Part shown: one piece after another, positions 8,651-17,279 of the stretch
Position numbering within the stretch: the stretch's first letter is position 1
Layout: every line of letters starts with the position of its first letter
Assembly (NCBI GenBank): GCA_047630275.1
Contig: JBLHVN010000001.1
Coordinates: forward strand, 806,001 to 870,000
Length of the DNA stretch: 64,000 nucleotides
DNA from: GCA-2720865 sp047630275
GTDB taxonomy: Bacteria > Bdellovibrionota > Bacteriovoracia > Bacteriovoracales > Bacteriovoracaceae
Reading direction: 5' to 3'
Notes under the pieces: model-generated
Seen by the model: the letters and a program-made list of their open reading frames with translations, nothing else
What the model was told of the DNA's origin: nothing
Databases searched by the model: none
Translations under genes and position numbers: made by a program

Positions 8651-9420
8651 TCGATGGCCTTATTATTTTGAAGTTCTTTTATCTTTGCGTACTTTAAAAA
8701 AGCACTTAAGGCATTTATCGAACAGATGATAAGACCATAACGTCCATCGAGAAAACCTCTTTTAAAGAAATAGTCTCTAAGAAACTTTAAGACACCTCTT
8801 GAAGTAGGTTTTAAAAGAGAACTTCTCGATCCTCTATTGAAGGCCTCTTTTGCCGCAATAGTTGTAAACTTATTTGTTTGATCAATATGTGAACTGATGG
8901 AATCATAACTATAGTGCAGGATATTTCCTTCAAGATAAGTTTGCTTTGAGCCTTCTTTCATCTCAATAATATCGTGAGGATTACTTCCTCCCCATTTTCC
9001 AGCTCTTCTATCTAAAAGCCTTAGCTTTTTATCAGGGTACCAACCGCAATGGCGGATCCACTGCCCACAGTAATTTGTTAGCCTATTAAAATAGTAACCT
9101 TCGCCTATCCAGTTCTCTTTAGCTTGTATGATATTTTTCTTGAGTTGCTCGTCTAAGCACTCATCGGCATCAAGAGAGAGTACATAGTCAAACTCAGCTT
9201 CTTGTAGAGCGAAGTTCTTTTGTTCTATATGGCCTTGAAAAGCATTTTCTAAAAACTTAACTCCAAGGTCTAGGCAGATCTTTTTAGTATCGTCAGTAGA
9301 GAAGGAATCAACCACAAGGATCTCATCGGCAACCTCTTTTACTGAGGCAATGCAACGAGCTATGTTTTTCGCTTCATTGAACGTTATAATTGTGACTGAA
9401 ATCTTTACCATCGAGGACAC
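8647..9420 (-). CDS. Glycosyltransferase family 2, WaaE/KdtX-like
   Basis: 257 residues. ISVTIITFNEAKNIARCI at the start and VLSLDADE near residue 80 (the DxD motif) mark a GT-A fold GT2 enzyme. The pattern TNYCGQWIRHCGWYPD-K-LRL is typical of the WaaE/KdtX group that adds glucose to LPS inner core. The start may be GTG 9420 (AAGGA four bases upstream) or ATG 9411 (same site, 12 bases away). It heads a two-gene operon and diverges from the heptosyltransferase gene only 27 bases away. Confidence 0.82.
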   Translation of the reverse strand: MSSMVKISVTIITFNEAKNIARCIASVKEVADEILVVDSFSTDDTKKICLDLGVKFLENAFQGHIEQKNFALQEAEFDYVLSLDADECLDEQLKKNIIQAKENWIGEGYYFNRLTNYCGQWIRHCGWYPDKKLRLLDRRAGKWGGSNPHDIIEMKEGSKQTYLEGNILHYSYDSISSHIDQTNKFTTIAAKEAFNRGSRSSLLKPTSRGVLKFLRDYFFKRGFLDGRYGLIICSINALSAFLKYAKIKELQNNKAIE

Positions 9421-9447
9421 GATTCCTTCGAGAAATTAATTACTTAT

Positions 9448-10455
9448 ATGACTTCAATATCACCAAAAAAAATTCTCATTGTCAAAAATAGGGCCATGGG
9501 GGACTCCGTCATGGGGATTTCCACTGTTAGTTATATAAAAAGCCTCTTTCCTGACTCGGCCATCTATTATGCTATCCCCGCCTGGGTGGCACCTCTCTTT
9601 GATAAAGTCGAGATTGGTGTAGATGAAGTAATCCCATTAAAGCTTAATGGCTTCTTTGATTGGTGGCACCTTAGAAAGAAAGTTTCCGAGATTGCCCCTG
9701 ATCTTATCTATGAAATGCACTTATCTGGGAGAACTGAGAAGTTCTTTAGCCTCTATCAAAAAGTTTATAAGATCCCATATTACTTTCATAACCATCACAA
9801 AAAAAGTGGTGGGAAGGTCTTTGATCAAGGAGTTATCAAGGCCCTTATTCAGCGTGACTTAGATGGAGCATGGTCCTATTTAGGTGAGGGAGGGGAGAAG
9901 CCTTCTTATCTAAACTATTCTCCTAAGATGAAAATGAAGTCCAGCTCAAAGGATCAAGTTATCCTTGGTATAGTTGCCACTAGGGAGACAAAAAAGTGGC
10001 CACTCAGTTATTATGCAAAGCTATGCCATAAGATTTTTTTAGATTCTCCATCTACAAAGATCCTAATTCCTCTTTCAAAAAGTGAGGAGGATTTAAAAGC
10101 GCAGCAGGAACTAGAAAAATTAGGGATTCCTCCAACAGTGGAGTTTTTAAGAAGCCCCCTTAGTGATTTACCTGAAAACTTAAATGGATCAAAGCTTTAC
10201 ATAGGAAACGATACAGGTCTCAAGCATATTGCCATTGCTTTAGGGATAAAGACATTTACTTTTTTTGGTCCAGAGCCACCAAAAGAGTGGCATCCTTATA
10301 ACGAGAGTGAACATCCTTATTTTTATATTCCAGACTTAGAGTGTAGAACGAGAGATGCCCATTACTGTGGGCTTCATCATTGTGAAAGTATGATCTGCTT
10401 AAATCAAATTCTTCCGGAGCAAGTCATACTTGCTCTTCAAGAGGACCTTAAGTGA
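9448..10455 (+). CDS. Glycosyltransferase family 9, LPS heptosyltransferase-like
   Basis: 335 residues, GT-B fold. Opening KKILIVKNRAMGDSVMGIS is the family 9 N-terminal motif. The C-terminal YIGNDTGLKHIAIALG and TFFGPEPPKEWHPY segments match the ADP-heptose binding region of WaaC/WaaF/RfaQ enzymes. It likely adds heptose to the LPS inner core, and HldD for making the donor sugar is encoded later in this window. No clear Shine-Dalgarno sequence precedes the ATG. The stop overlaps the next gene by 4 bases. Confidence 0.85.
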   Translation: MTSISPKKILIVKNRAMGDSVMGISTVSYIKSLFPDSAIYYAIPAWVAPLFDKVEIGVDEVIPLKLNGFFDWWHLRKKVSEIAPDLIYEMHLSGRTEKFFSLYQKVYKIPYYFHNHHKKSGGKVFDQGVIKALIQRDLDGAWSYLGEGGEKPSYLNYSPKMKMKSSSKDQVILGIVATRETKKWPLSYYAKLCHKIFLDSPSTKILIPLSKSEEDLKAQQELEKLGIPPTVEFLRSPLSDLPENLNGSKLYIGNDTGLKHIAIALGIKTFTFFGPEPPKEWHPYNESEHPYFYIPDLECRTRDAHYCGLHHCESMICLNQILPEQVILALQEDLK

Positions 10456-11315
10456 AGGTTTTCGGGGACACTTCAAGCTTAGATAAATGCCCTCAAGTTA
10501 AGTCTATTTTAATGAGTGATCCTAAATTCTATACGGTCTCTTACGCCATCAATACTCATATGATCGATGAGTTTGGAAAGCTAAATGAAGTTAATCCTAT
10601 GAAGGCCCTACAAGAGTGGCTTTCATTAAAGAGATGCTTTGAGAAAATAGGCTACCCTGTTAAAACGATTCCTCCTGTAGAAGGTCTTCCTGACTTAGTC
10701 TTTACCGCCAATCAAAGCTTTCCTCTTCCTGATGGGCGTGTAGTCTTATCAAAAATGAGGTCCAGTGAAAGAGCTCCTGAGGTTGGAGTCTTTAAAACTT
10801 GGTATGAAGACCAAGGAATAGAAGAATTCATAGAAGTGGATTCATTCTTTGAAAGCATGGGGGATGTTCTTTGGCACCCCGGAAGTATGCTTCTTTGGGG
10901 AGGGCATGGTTTTAGAACTGAAGAAGCGGCACTTGAAGAATTATTTGATAAGATAAAAATCCCAATCATTCCCTTAAAGCTAATAAATGAAAACTTTTAC
11001 CATCTCGATACTTGCTTTTCACTTTTAGACTCCAAGACTTTAGCTTACTACCCAGGAGCCTTTGAAGAAGAGACAAATAGCTTTCTAGAAAAATGGTTTG
11101 AAAGGACAATCCTCATTGAGGAGGAAGAGGCCCTAAAGAATTTTGCAGGAAATTGTTATTGCCCAGATGGTAAGAATGTTATTATCCATCCTGGGTCTAT
11201 TAAGTTTGAAAAAGAGCTCTTAAAGCTTGGCTTTAAGGTTCATCACGTAAAAACTAGTGAGTTCATAAAAGGCGGCGGTTCAGTTTTTTGCATGAAGCTG
11301 CCTTTATTTCTTTGA
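10452..11315 (+). CDS. DDAH / amidinotransferase-family (guanidine-modifying) hydrolase
   Basis: 287 residues, starting at GTG within a GTGA overlap with the previous gene. The pentein-fold signatures are present: D-L-V-F-T-A-N (about residue 80), an S-M-G-D-V-L segment, Y-H-L-D-T-C-F with the catalytic His (about 180) and G-G-G-S-V-F-C with the nucleophilic Cys near the C-terminus. Dimethylarginine dimethylaminohydrolases turn methylated arginines into citrulline, and close relatives act on arginine or ornithine. Which guanidine compound is used cannot be decided. Its coupling to an LPS heptosyltransferase gene is unexpected. Confidence 0.75.
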   Translation: MKVFGDTSSLDKCPQVKSILMSDPKFYTVSYAINTHMIDEFGKLNEVNPMKALQEWLSLKRCFEKIGYPVKTIPPVEGLPDLVFTANQSFPLPDGRVVLSKMRSSERAPEVGVFKTWYEDQGIEEFIEVDSFFESMGDVLWHPGSMLLWGGHGFRTEEAALEELFDKIKIPIIPLKLINENFYHLDTCFSLLDSKTLAYYPGAFEEETNSFLEKWFERTILIEEEEALKNFAGNCYCPDGKNVIIHPGSIKFEKELLKLGFKVHHVKTSEFIKGGGSVFCMKLPLFL

Positions 11316-11606
11316 AAGTTCCTTTTCTAAGTTCTGCATATTCTTTATCTTGTCCCGTAAGAGAAGCTTTAAAGAATCCTTTAGATAACCCTCTAGGTCT
11401 TCATCATTACTGCCTGTATTTGAGATGATCATGTCGTAAAGCTCTCTGGTTTCTTGAGTCACACTGAGAGTAATCTTGAAGTCACTCAAGTAGTCATCAA
11501 TCAAGTCTCGGATAAGCCCTGAGAGGTTGATGCCGCTATCATGAACCTGCTGATACTGATCTTCTCTCAACATCAAACTAATTCTTTTTAAGTTCTTTTG
11601 ACCCAT
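11304..11606 (-). CDS. Ribbon-helix-helix type small DNA-binding protein
   Basis: 100 residues from ATG 11606, chosen because AAGGAG lies five bases upstream; an open frame continues back to 11642 without a ribosome site. Residues 5-40 (K-R-I-S-L-M-L-R-E-D-Q-Y then S-G-L-I-R-D-L-I-D-D-Y-L) have the strand-helix-helix pattern of CopG/Arc-type regulators. The rest is helical and charged. It is divergent from the pspC operon, so it may regulate that operon and itself. It overlaps the convergent hydrolase gene by 12 bases. Confidence 0.6.
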   Translation of the reverse strand: MGQKNLKRISLMLREDQYQQVHDSGINLSGLIRDLIDDYLSDFKITLSVTQETRELYDMIISNTGSNDEDLEGYLKDSLKLLLRDKIKNMQNLEKELSKK

Positions 11607-11711
11607 GATAACTCCTTGAAAACCCGTAGATCGATTGTTCATTCTACAGACTCATCGGACATATAACAACGTATTATTATTAAAAATACATAAGTTTGTC
11701 ATTTTTTATGC

Positions 11712-11760
11712 TTGAGTATGTATGAATATGGTATATTGTATAAAAAATCATAAAGAGGAG
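11712..11760 (+). promoter_or_regulatory. Candidate sigma-70-type promoter and ribosome site for the psp operon
   Basis: TTGAGT (11712-11717) is followed after 16 bases by TATTGT (11734-11739); TATATT at 11732 overlaps it with a 14-base gap. A strong AAAGAGGAG ribosome site sits at 11752-11760. The region is extremely AT-rich, with repeated TATG steps. These could be binding sites for the divergently encoded RHH protein. Confidence 0.4.
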
Positions 11761-11767
11761 TATCGAA

Positions 11768-12160
11768 ATGGTTGTTGAAGTTAATAGTATTGATAAAAGG
11801 TGGGTCCGCTCTAGTGATGGAGTGGTCTTTGGAGTCTTTGAAGGACTTGGTGAAAGGTTTGATATTGAGCCAAACCTCTTAAGAGCCGTTTGGTTTTTAA
11901 GCTTGTTCTTATTTGGAACAGGTTTCTTTCTCTATATCTTAATGAGCTTAGTCCTCCCGAGAGAAGATAAGTTAGAGAACTACGAAACTGCAAAAGGCCT
12001 TGGGCTTTGTTTGAAGATCTCACGAACCTACGGCGTAGACTTAGGTCTTGTAAGGCTTATTACAGTGATGAGTTTCTTGGCCTCTTTTGGGATCACCTTA
12101 ATTGCTTATGTGGCCATGTCGATCTTTTTTCCAGAGCACAAAGAAAGAATTTATTTTTAA
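11768..12160 (+). CDS. pspC: Tandem PspC-domain membrane protein
   Basis: 130 residues holding two PspC-like units. Each has a short soluble stretch (G-V-F-E-G-L-G-E-R-F-D-I and G-L-C-L-K-I-S-R-T-Y-G-V-D) followed by a hydrophobic helical hairpin. PspC in the inner membrane senses envelope stress and recruits PspA. It is the first gene of a three-gene operon, 12 bases before pspA. The double-unit architecture is compact compared with longer PspC proteins. Confidence 0.8.
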   Translation: MVVEVNSIDKRWVRSSDGVVFGVFEGLGERFDIEPNLLRAVWFLSLFLFGTGFFLYILMSLVLPREDKLENYETAKGLGLCLKISRTYGVDLGLVRLITVMSFLASFGITLIAYVAMSIFFPEHKERIYF

Positions 12161-12172
12161 TAGGAGGATAGT

Positions 12173-12889
12173 ATGAAGTTTATTTTAAGGATTAAGAATT
12201 TAGTAACTAGTTTTTTTGAAGATTTTGTTTCTTCTAAAGAGACTCAGAATCCCAGGCTTCTTATCGAGTCGACTCTCAGAGAGTACGCCAAGAAGCAGGC
12301 GATGACGAGAAAGTCCCTAACAAGCCTTGTCTTTTATAAGAAACAGCTTGAAGAAAAACTTAAGAAAGCAGAAGGACTGACTAGATTTTATCAAGAGAAG
12401 GTTGAGCAGCTCGCAAGAGAAAATAAAGATGAAGAGGCATTGGCTCTTATGGAAAAGATGGAGTCTTTGCATGAAGAGAAGGCATTTATCCAAGGACAAA
12501 TGGATAAATTAATCCTAGATGTTGATTCAGCTAAAAAAATGGAGAATGAACTAAAAGTTAAGATGGTATTAGCTAGAGAAAAAATGGAAGTCTTATCTGG
12601 TAGAGTAGAGGCCTTAAAATTAAGAAAAAATCTTAAAGAAAGCCTCAATAGTATCTCTGCAGGAACTAAGAACTTTAGTGCAGATTCAAAGATACAAAAA
12701 CTAGAAAAAGAAGTCTTTAAACTTGAATTAGAGAATACGGATTTTGCCGAGAGTGCAGATCTCGATTCTGAGTTTGAACAGTGGTCGCTATCTAAGAACC
12801 GAGAAGATTTAAATAAGAAGCTAGTGGCTTTAAAAGAAAAGTTAGTTAAGCCAGTTGAAATAAAAAAGATCGATTATATCTGTACTTAA
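12173..12889 (+). CDS. pspA: PspA/IM30 (ESCRT-III-like) membrane-stress protein
   Basis: 238 residues, almost entirely coiled coil. The amphipathic start (K-F-I-L-R-I-K-N-L-V-T-S-F-F-E) and N-P-R-L-L-I-E-S-T-L-R-E-Y-A match the PspA helix 0/1 region. Heptad-rich helices follow to about residue 220. PspA/Vipp1 proteins polymerise on the inner membrane to preserve its integrity under stress. The ribosome site AGGAGG precedes the ATG. It is the middle gene of the psp operon. Sequence divergence from classical PspA is considerable but the layout is right. Confidence 0.8.
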   Translation: MKFILRIKNLVTSFFEDFVSSKETQNPRLLIESTLREYAKKQAMTRKSLTSLVFYKKQLEEKLKKAEGLTRFYQEKVEQLARENKDEEALALMEKMESLHEEKAFIQGQMDKLILDVDSAKKMENELKVKMVLAREKMEVLSGRVEALKLRKNLKESLNSISAGTKNFSADSKIQKLEKEVFKLELENTDFAESADLDSEFEQWSLSKNREDLNKKLVALKEKLVKPVEIKKIDYICT

Positions 12890-12904
12890 TACTAAGGGGA
12901 GAAA

Positions 12905-13384
12905 ATGAAAAAAGAAAAGAATAAATTGATGAGCTTGTTTTTGATTTCAGCCTTTTGCTTGGTTTTAAACTTTAAGCTTGGAGTCTTTATCTTTGGAGCT
13001 CTCTTTTTAATAAAGGCGACAAAATATTGGCAAGATCCCAATCGGCAGCTTAAGGAGAGGATTCTAAGGGATGCAAAGTATTGGAATACTAAAGTCCCTG
13101 AATCTTACTTTGTAAAAAAGAAGCTTTTTGAGCTTTATAAAAAGATCGCTAAAAAGGAGAGGAGGGAGCCTATGTTTATTACCTCGTTCTCAGTAATCCT
13201 CGATGAATTTTGGCAACAAGCTGATTTGTTTGATAGTGAAAAAGAGTGGATTGAAAGCATCAGTTATATGGATAGGAATATCCCTAGAGACTCCTTTGAG
13301 CGTAGTGGCTTAACCGATGCCTTAAGCGAGTTTCAAAACTTAAATTTTCACCTTGAAAAAGCGACCATTGAAGTAAGGAAATAG
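12905..13384 (+). CDS. Hypothetical membrane-anchored protein in the psp operon
   Basis: 159 residues. Residues 8-38 form a hydrophobic hairpin or a single long membrane segment; the remainder is charged and helical (W-Q-D-P-N-R-Q-L-K onwards) and probably cytoplasmic. I do not recognise a family. It lies 15 bases after pspA behind a GGGGAG ribosome site, so a role in the membrane-stress response is inferred from context only. Confidence 0.6.
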   Translation: MKKEKNKLMSLFLISAFCLVLNFKLGVFIFGALFLIKATKYWQDPNRQLKERILRDAKYWNTKVPESYFVKKKLFELYKKIAKKERREPMFITSFSVILDEFWQQADLFDSEKEWIESISYMDRNIPRDSFERSGLTDALSEFQNLNFHLEKATIEVRK

Positions 13385-13477
13385 AAGAACGGGAAGTTTT
13401 GCCCCTTTTATTTCTAGAGGGGCTAAAGCTTCTAAGCAGCATCAATAAAGCCGAAGAGAGGTTATCTCGGAGGATTA

Positions 13478-14077
13478 ATGAAATACCTAGTAATGATTTT
13501 ATCTGCTTTTCTTCTTTCATGTGTAGGAGAAGGTGGGGGACAAAACCCTGTCATTCCTGGGCTTGATGGTCCCCATGTAAACATTTCGAGTAGTCATGTT
13601 TTAGTTTCTACAGTCTTCAAAGACCTCAGGTTAGCAGGAGGCTTACGCTATCCACTGCCAAAATTAAGAGATTCTTATGTTGAGTTAGGTCCTGATCTAC
13701 AGTCAGACGGAGTCCTGTTGTCTTTTTCGTTCTCTATTGAAGATATACTCGGAAGGGATATTGGTGAGATGGAGATGATGGCCCTTCCCGGAGGACGAGC
13801 GCTTCCTGATGTTCCAGGGGGAAGGATGCCAGGAGTTGCTTTTACGGTGCAAAGTTTTACTAATATGGTCTTCTATTTAAGTGATACACATATGGCGATT
13901 TACTTTCCTTGGAATAACACTATTCCCAATATGGGGTTTGATTATTTTGTTGGAGATAAGAAAAAAGGGCGTTTTCACTTTATCTCCCCAGATATCTTCG
14001 CCAAGAATGCTGGGTATTTTCTCCTGTTAAATCTTGATAAAAGAACAAAGAAGAAACTTAAAAGGCTCTTAAAGTAG
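13478..14077 (+). CDS. Predicted lipoprotein of unknown function
   Basis: 199 residues. Lipobox L-L-S-C at Cys15 ends a short signal peptide, and GGAGG precedes the ATG. After the Cys comes a flexible Gly-rich linker (V-G-E-G-G-G-Q-N). The body is beta-rich, with a Gly/Pro-rich patch around residues 105-120 and a basic C-terminus (T-K-K-K-L-K-R-L-L-K). Residue +2 is Val, compatible with outer-membrane sorting. The next gene, 32 bases on, encodes a TPR-plus-barrel protein; such pairs occur where a translocon exports a lipoprotein. Confidence 0.65.
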   Translation: MKYLVMILSAFLLSCVGEGGGQNPVIPGLDGPHVNISSSHVLVSTVFKDLRLAGGLRYPLPKLRDSYVELGPDLQSDGVLLSFSFSIEDILGRDIGEMEMMALPGGRALPDVPGGRMPGVAFTVQSFTNMVFYLSDTHMAIYFPWNNTIPNMGFDYFVGDKKKGRFHFISPDIFAKNAGYFLLLNLDKRTKKKLKRLLK

Positions 14078-14109
14078 GCAATTGAGGTACACTCGTTTAC
14101 ACTTTTTAG

Positions 14110-15651
14110 GTGTATTACTTTCTTTTCTTTTTCATAGCGATTAGCTTTTCTAGTTTTGCAGAAGATCCCTCTTCTAATGAATCTGATATTCAAGAACTTA
14201 GGTCTAATCTTTTAGAGGGACCAGTTGTCCTTGAAGATGTTGTAAAGCTTGGAGAGATCTATGAAGATGGTGGTGAAATTAAAAAGGCTATTAAGGTATA
14301 CCTCTATGGAATAAAAAAGCTCCATAGTAGTAGTTGGAAAGATATCAAGAAGCTAGACGAACTTGTTGAGATTCTAGGAGATCTTAAAAAGCCTGGTGAA
14401 GATGCACTTCTTCTTGCCTTTAAAGTAGGGACTCTATATTACGATTTATACTTAACGGACAGCTCATCGGAAGAATTTTCTACTCGCATCCTAGACACAG
14501 CTTCAAAATACTTTCTTATTTGCGATTACTTTGAGTATCAAAAACCTAGGACAAAATACTTCTTAGGAATGATCTATAAAGAATATGGAAACTATAAAAA
14601 AGCTTCTCTTAGTTTTTTAAAGTCTTGGGAACTGTATATTGAATCCTCAAAAATGGATAAAGACCTAGAGCAGAAGTTTGAGCTTCTCTTAGGTGAGAGT
14701 TTCTTGAATTATGGGTATTTAGAAGAGGGACTCGCTTTTTTAAGAAGCGCGTATTATCACAAAAATGGAAGCCGCTATTTACAAAGTTATGCTAAAGAAT
14801 ACCTAAATGAATTTAAAGGTTCTTCAGTTGGTGGGAGTGTGAACTTTTCAGTCGGAAATGATAGCAATCTCCTAATTGGAAATAGCATCGGAACTGAAAC
14901 TGTAAAAGCATCAGCTTACACCTCTAGAGGAGCTAGTCTCTTTGTTTCTCATGCTCCGAGTTATTCAAGTCTATATAATTTTAGCTTAGGATTTTCTGAA
15001 GAAATTTATTCAGAGGAGAGCTTAAAAGATAATGATAGCCGAGCACTTAGTTTTACGAGTTCTTGGGATTATAGAAAATATGATAATATGGTTATATCCT
15101 TACGTTATGTTTTTTCAAAGAATTACTCCCGTCCTAGAATAGGTGAAGAATTTGAATCAGATTATGACTTCCACGAGATAGGGCCAATCCTTAAATTGTT
15201 TAGAAAAAGAAATCAGTTTACCTTCTCTATGCCATTGTCCAGATCAAGGTATGAAACAGGGGCTCAGCTAGATAAGTTTGGAATTAGTGGGATCTATTCC
15301 TATCTTTCGTTTTCAAAGTATTGGAATCCTGAAGCGAGTTTAGAAATAAGTTCTGAAGAGGAAGGAGAAGGTTTTGAAAAATCTAAGATCCTTAGCCTCG
15401 GGCTTAGAAATAATTTAGAGCTCTTTGAAGGCCTCTCTCTTACATTAGACTTATCAATAGAAAAGAAAAAGAACACCGATACTAGCCTCGGTTATAGTGA
15501 GAGGATTATTGAGCTTAGTGGTTATTATAATTTTGAAAGAATAGAAGGGCTCTCAATAGAGGGGAGTCTCTCTAGCGAATCAAATACAAGTGATGAAGGA
15601 TCGAGTGAGTCTCGTATGAAAACAAGCTTGGGGCTAAGTTACTTTTTATAA
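14110..15651 (+). CDS. Outer-membrane protein: N-terminal TPR-like domain, C-terminal beta-barrel
   Basis: 513 residues. Start GTG 14110 is the only sensible one, because a stop codon lies directly before it in frame; no good ribosome site is seen. A signal peptide covers residues 1-17 (ends S-F-A-E). Residues 40-235 are TPR-like helix pairs (for example Y-K-E-Y-G-N-Y-K-K-A-S-L-S-F-L-K-S-W). From about 240 to the end the sequence alternates in beta-strands with aromatic girdles and finishes L-G-L-S-Y-F-L, as in barrel proteins. Size and layout resemble Slam-type surface-lipoprotein translocons, but I cannot show homology. Confidence 0.6.
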   Translation: MYYFLFFFIAISFSSFAEDPSSNESDIQELRSNLLEGPVVLEDVVKLGEIYEDGGEIKKAIKVYLYGIKKLHSSSWKDIKKLDELVEILGDLKKPGEDALLLAFKVGTLYYDLYLTDSSSEEFSTRILDTASKYFLICDYFEYQKPRTKYFLGMIYKEYGNYKKASLSFLKSWELYIESSKMDKDLEQKFELLLGESFLNYGYLEEGLAFLRSAYYHKNGSRYLQSYAKEYLNEFKGSSVGGSVNFSVGNDSNLLIGNSIGTETVKASAYTSRGASLFVSHAPSYSSLYNFSLGFSEEIYSEESLKDNDSRALSFTSSWDYRKYDNMVISLRYVFSKNYSRPRIGEEFESDYDFHEIGPILKLFRKRNQFTFSMPLSRSRYETGAQLDKFGISGIYSYLSFSKYWNPEASLEISSEEEGEGFEKSKILSLGLRNNLELFEGLSLTLDLSIEKKKNTDTSLGYSERIIELSGYYNFERIEGLSIEGSLSSESNTSDEGSSESRMKTSLGLSYFL

Positions 15652-15658
15652 TGAGATT

Positions 15659-16372
15659 TTAAACCTTAGAGTTTAACTCAAGGCCTTTCTCATAAATCTT
15701 ATTCATAAAATCAGGTGATAACCTTAAATACCAACACACTTTTAAGACTTGATTGAGAAAGGCTTGTTTCCAAAGTCCATTTCTTTTAAATCGAATTGAT
15801 GAAGTCGTAGACACAAATGGAAGGAGTCTTTTATTCTCACTTAAGGCGTTTAAGTTTGAGCTGAGTGCAGTGTCTTCAAAGATATCAATATTAGGAAGTA
15901 GAGCGGGGTCCTTAAGACTCATCTTCTTTTTAAAGAAGATACAATGATCTAAATAGGCAATTGATCTTATTTTAAAACGAACTTCATTTGAATACCAGGA
16001 AGTGAACTTTAAGAGCAAACTTGAATTGTCAAAAGTATGAGTAAAGGCCCCCCAGTCTTCTTTTACAAAGCGGCTAAGGTAATCAAGACCCTCTTTCTTT
16101 ATTAAACTTCTAGGGTGATGAAAAAGAATTAACTCAGACTGGCTCTTTTTAAGTCCTAAGTTTAGCCTCTCAGCTCTATTAGAGTTCTCTAATAAAAAAT
16201 GAGAGAAACCAGACTCCTTTATAAGCTCAATACTTCCATCAGTACTTCCGCCGTCTATAAAAATGATCTCAGTATTATGTAGCGTTTTAAAGATCTTAAT
16301 TTGATCTTCTAGGAATCCTGTAGAGAGGTCATTATGAACTGGAATGATAATGCTTAAAGAAGGCTTACTCAT
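15659..16372 (-). CDS. Glycosyltransferase family 2 (TIGR04283-like)
   Basis: 237 residues, single GT-A domain. L-S-I-I-I-P-V-H-N-D at residue 6 and I-F-I-D-G-G-S-T-D-G-S near 40 are nucleotide-sugar motifs. L-G-L-K-K-S-Q-S-E-L-I-L-F-H-H-P takes the place of the usual acidic DxD, so catalysis may be altered. The short form with an E-D-T-A-L-S segment near residue 170 resembles the TIGR04283 group. It ends 7 bases from the convergent barrel gene. Substrate unknown. Confidence 0.7.
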   Translation of the reverse strand: MSKPSLSIIIPVHNDLSTGFLEDQIKIFKTLHNTEIIFIDGGSTDGSIELIKESGFSHFLLENSNRAERLNLGLKKSQSELILFHHPRSLIKKEGLDYLSRFVKEDWGAFTHTFDNSSLLLKFTSWYSNEVRFKIRSIAYLDHCIFFKKKMSLKDPALLPNIDIFEDTALSSNLNALSENKRLLPFVSTTSSIRFKRNGLWKQAFLNQVLKVCWYLRLSPDFMNKIYEKGLELNSKV

Positions 16373-16501
16373 AGAACTAGGGACCGAAGTTTAGACAAAT
16401 CTCACTTTAGTAGTGATATCATTTCTCAATTGCTTTCACTTAAGAGATTATAAGTTTTATTGAAAACCTTTCCAAGTGGATAACATTAGGAGCGATGCGC
16501 C

Positions 16502-17275
16502 ATGGCCTTTCTCATTACTTACTATCTTTTAGGAGTAATGCTCTTTATGACGGGGTGTTTTCTGATAAGCAGCAGGTTTAAAAACTTTGGACTTGTAGAC
16601 ATCGCTTGGGGGCTAGGCTTTGTCTTGGTAGTTCTTCTTAGTTTTAAACTTAACGATGATCTCTCTGGTACAGAATACTTATTGGGCACATGTGTATTTC
16701 TCTGGGGAGTAAGGCTTTCGGCATTTTTATTTATTAGAAATTTTAACAAGCCTGAGGACTTTCGTTACCAGCAGATGAGAGAATCATGGAGAGGCTCTGT
16801 AAACTTACAGGCCTTCTTTAAGATCTTTCTCTTGCAAGGCCTCCTTATTTTTATCATAAGCCTACCAATCATTTTAAGATTGAATTCATCTCCTATCCAG
16901 TTAGGCTTCTTTCAATTAATAGGCTTTCTCCTTTGGGGCTTTGGTTTTTTCTGGGAGAGCTGGGCCGATAATGAAAAGATGCAGTTCAAAAAAGTTAAAG
17001 AGAACATTGATAAGCCCTGTATGACCGGCCCGTGGAGATATAGTCAGTATGCAAATTACTTTGGAGAGATAACACTATGGTGGGGGCTTTACCTTATCTC
17101 CCTGCCGCATCAATATTTTTATCTAAGTTTAATCTCTCCTGTTTTAATTTCTATTCTCATTCTAAAAGTGTCAGGTATCCCCTTGTTAGAAGAAAAAAAT
17201 AAAAACAGGCCCAGCTATAGAGAGTACAAAAAGAAAACAAATTTGATTTTCCCTGGCAGACCCAAAGAGCTCTAA
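16502..17275 (+). CDS. DUF1295 family integral membrane protein (steroid 5-alpha-reductase-like)
   Basis: 257 residues with about six membrane segments. F-G-L-V-D-I-A-W-G-L-G near residue 30, E-S-W-A-D-N-E-K near 155, G-P-W-R-Y-S-Q-Y-A-N-Y-F-G-E near 180 and P-S-Y-R-E-Y-K-K near 240 are the DUF1295 signature. The family shares the C-terminal NADPH-binding part of steroid reductases and isoprenylcysteine methyltransferases. The natural substrate in bacteria is unknown; a lipid is likely. Confidence 0.85.
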   Translation: MAFLITYYLLGVMLFMTGCFLISSRFKNFGLVDIAWGLGFVLVVLLSFKLNDDLSGTEYLLGTCVFLWGVRLSAFLFIRNFNKPEDFRYQQMRESWRGSVNLQAFFKIFLLQGLLIFIISLPIILRLNSSPIQLGFFQLIGFLLWGFGFFWESWADNEKMQFKKVKENIDKPCMTGPWRYSQYANYFGEITLWWGLYLISLPHQYFYLSLISPVLISILILKVSGIPLLEEKNKNRPSYREYKKKTNLIFPGRPKEL

Positions 17276-17279
17276 GTAG

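Noticed and set aside
13401..13423. GCCCCT/AGGGGC hairpin after the psp operon as terminator
   Set aside because: No T-run follows on either strand; it could be a weak pause site but not a supported terminator.
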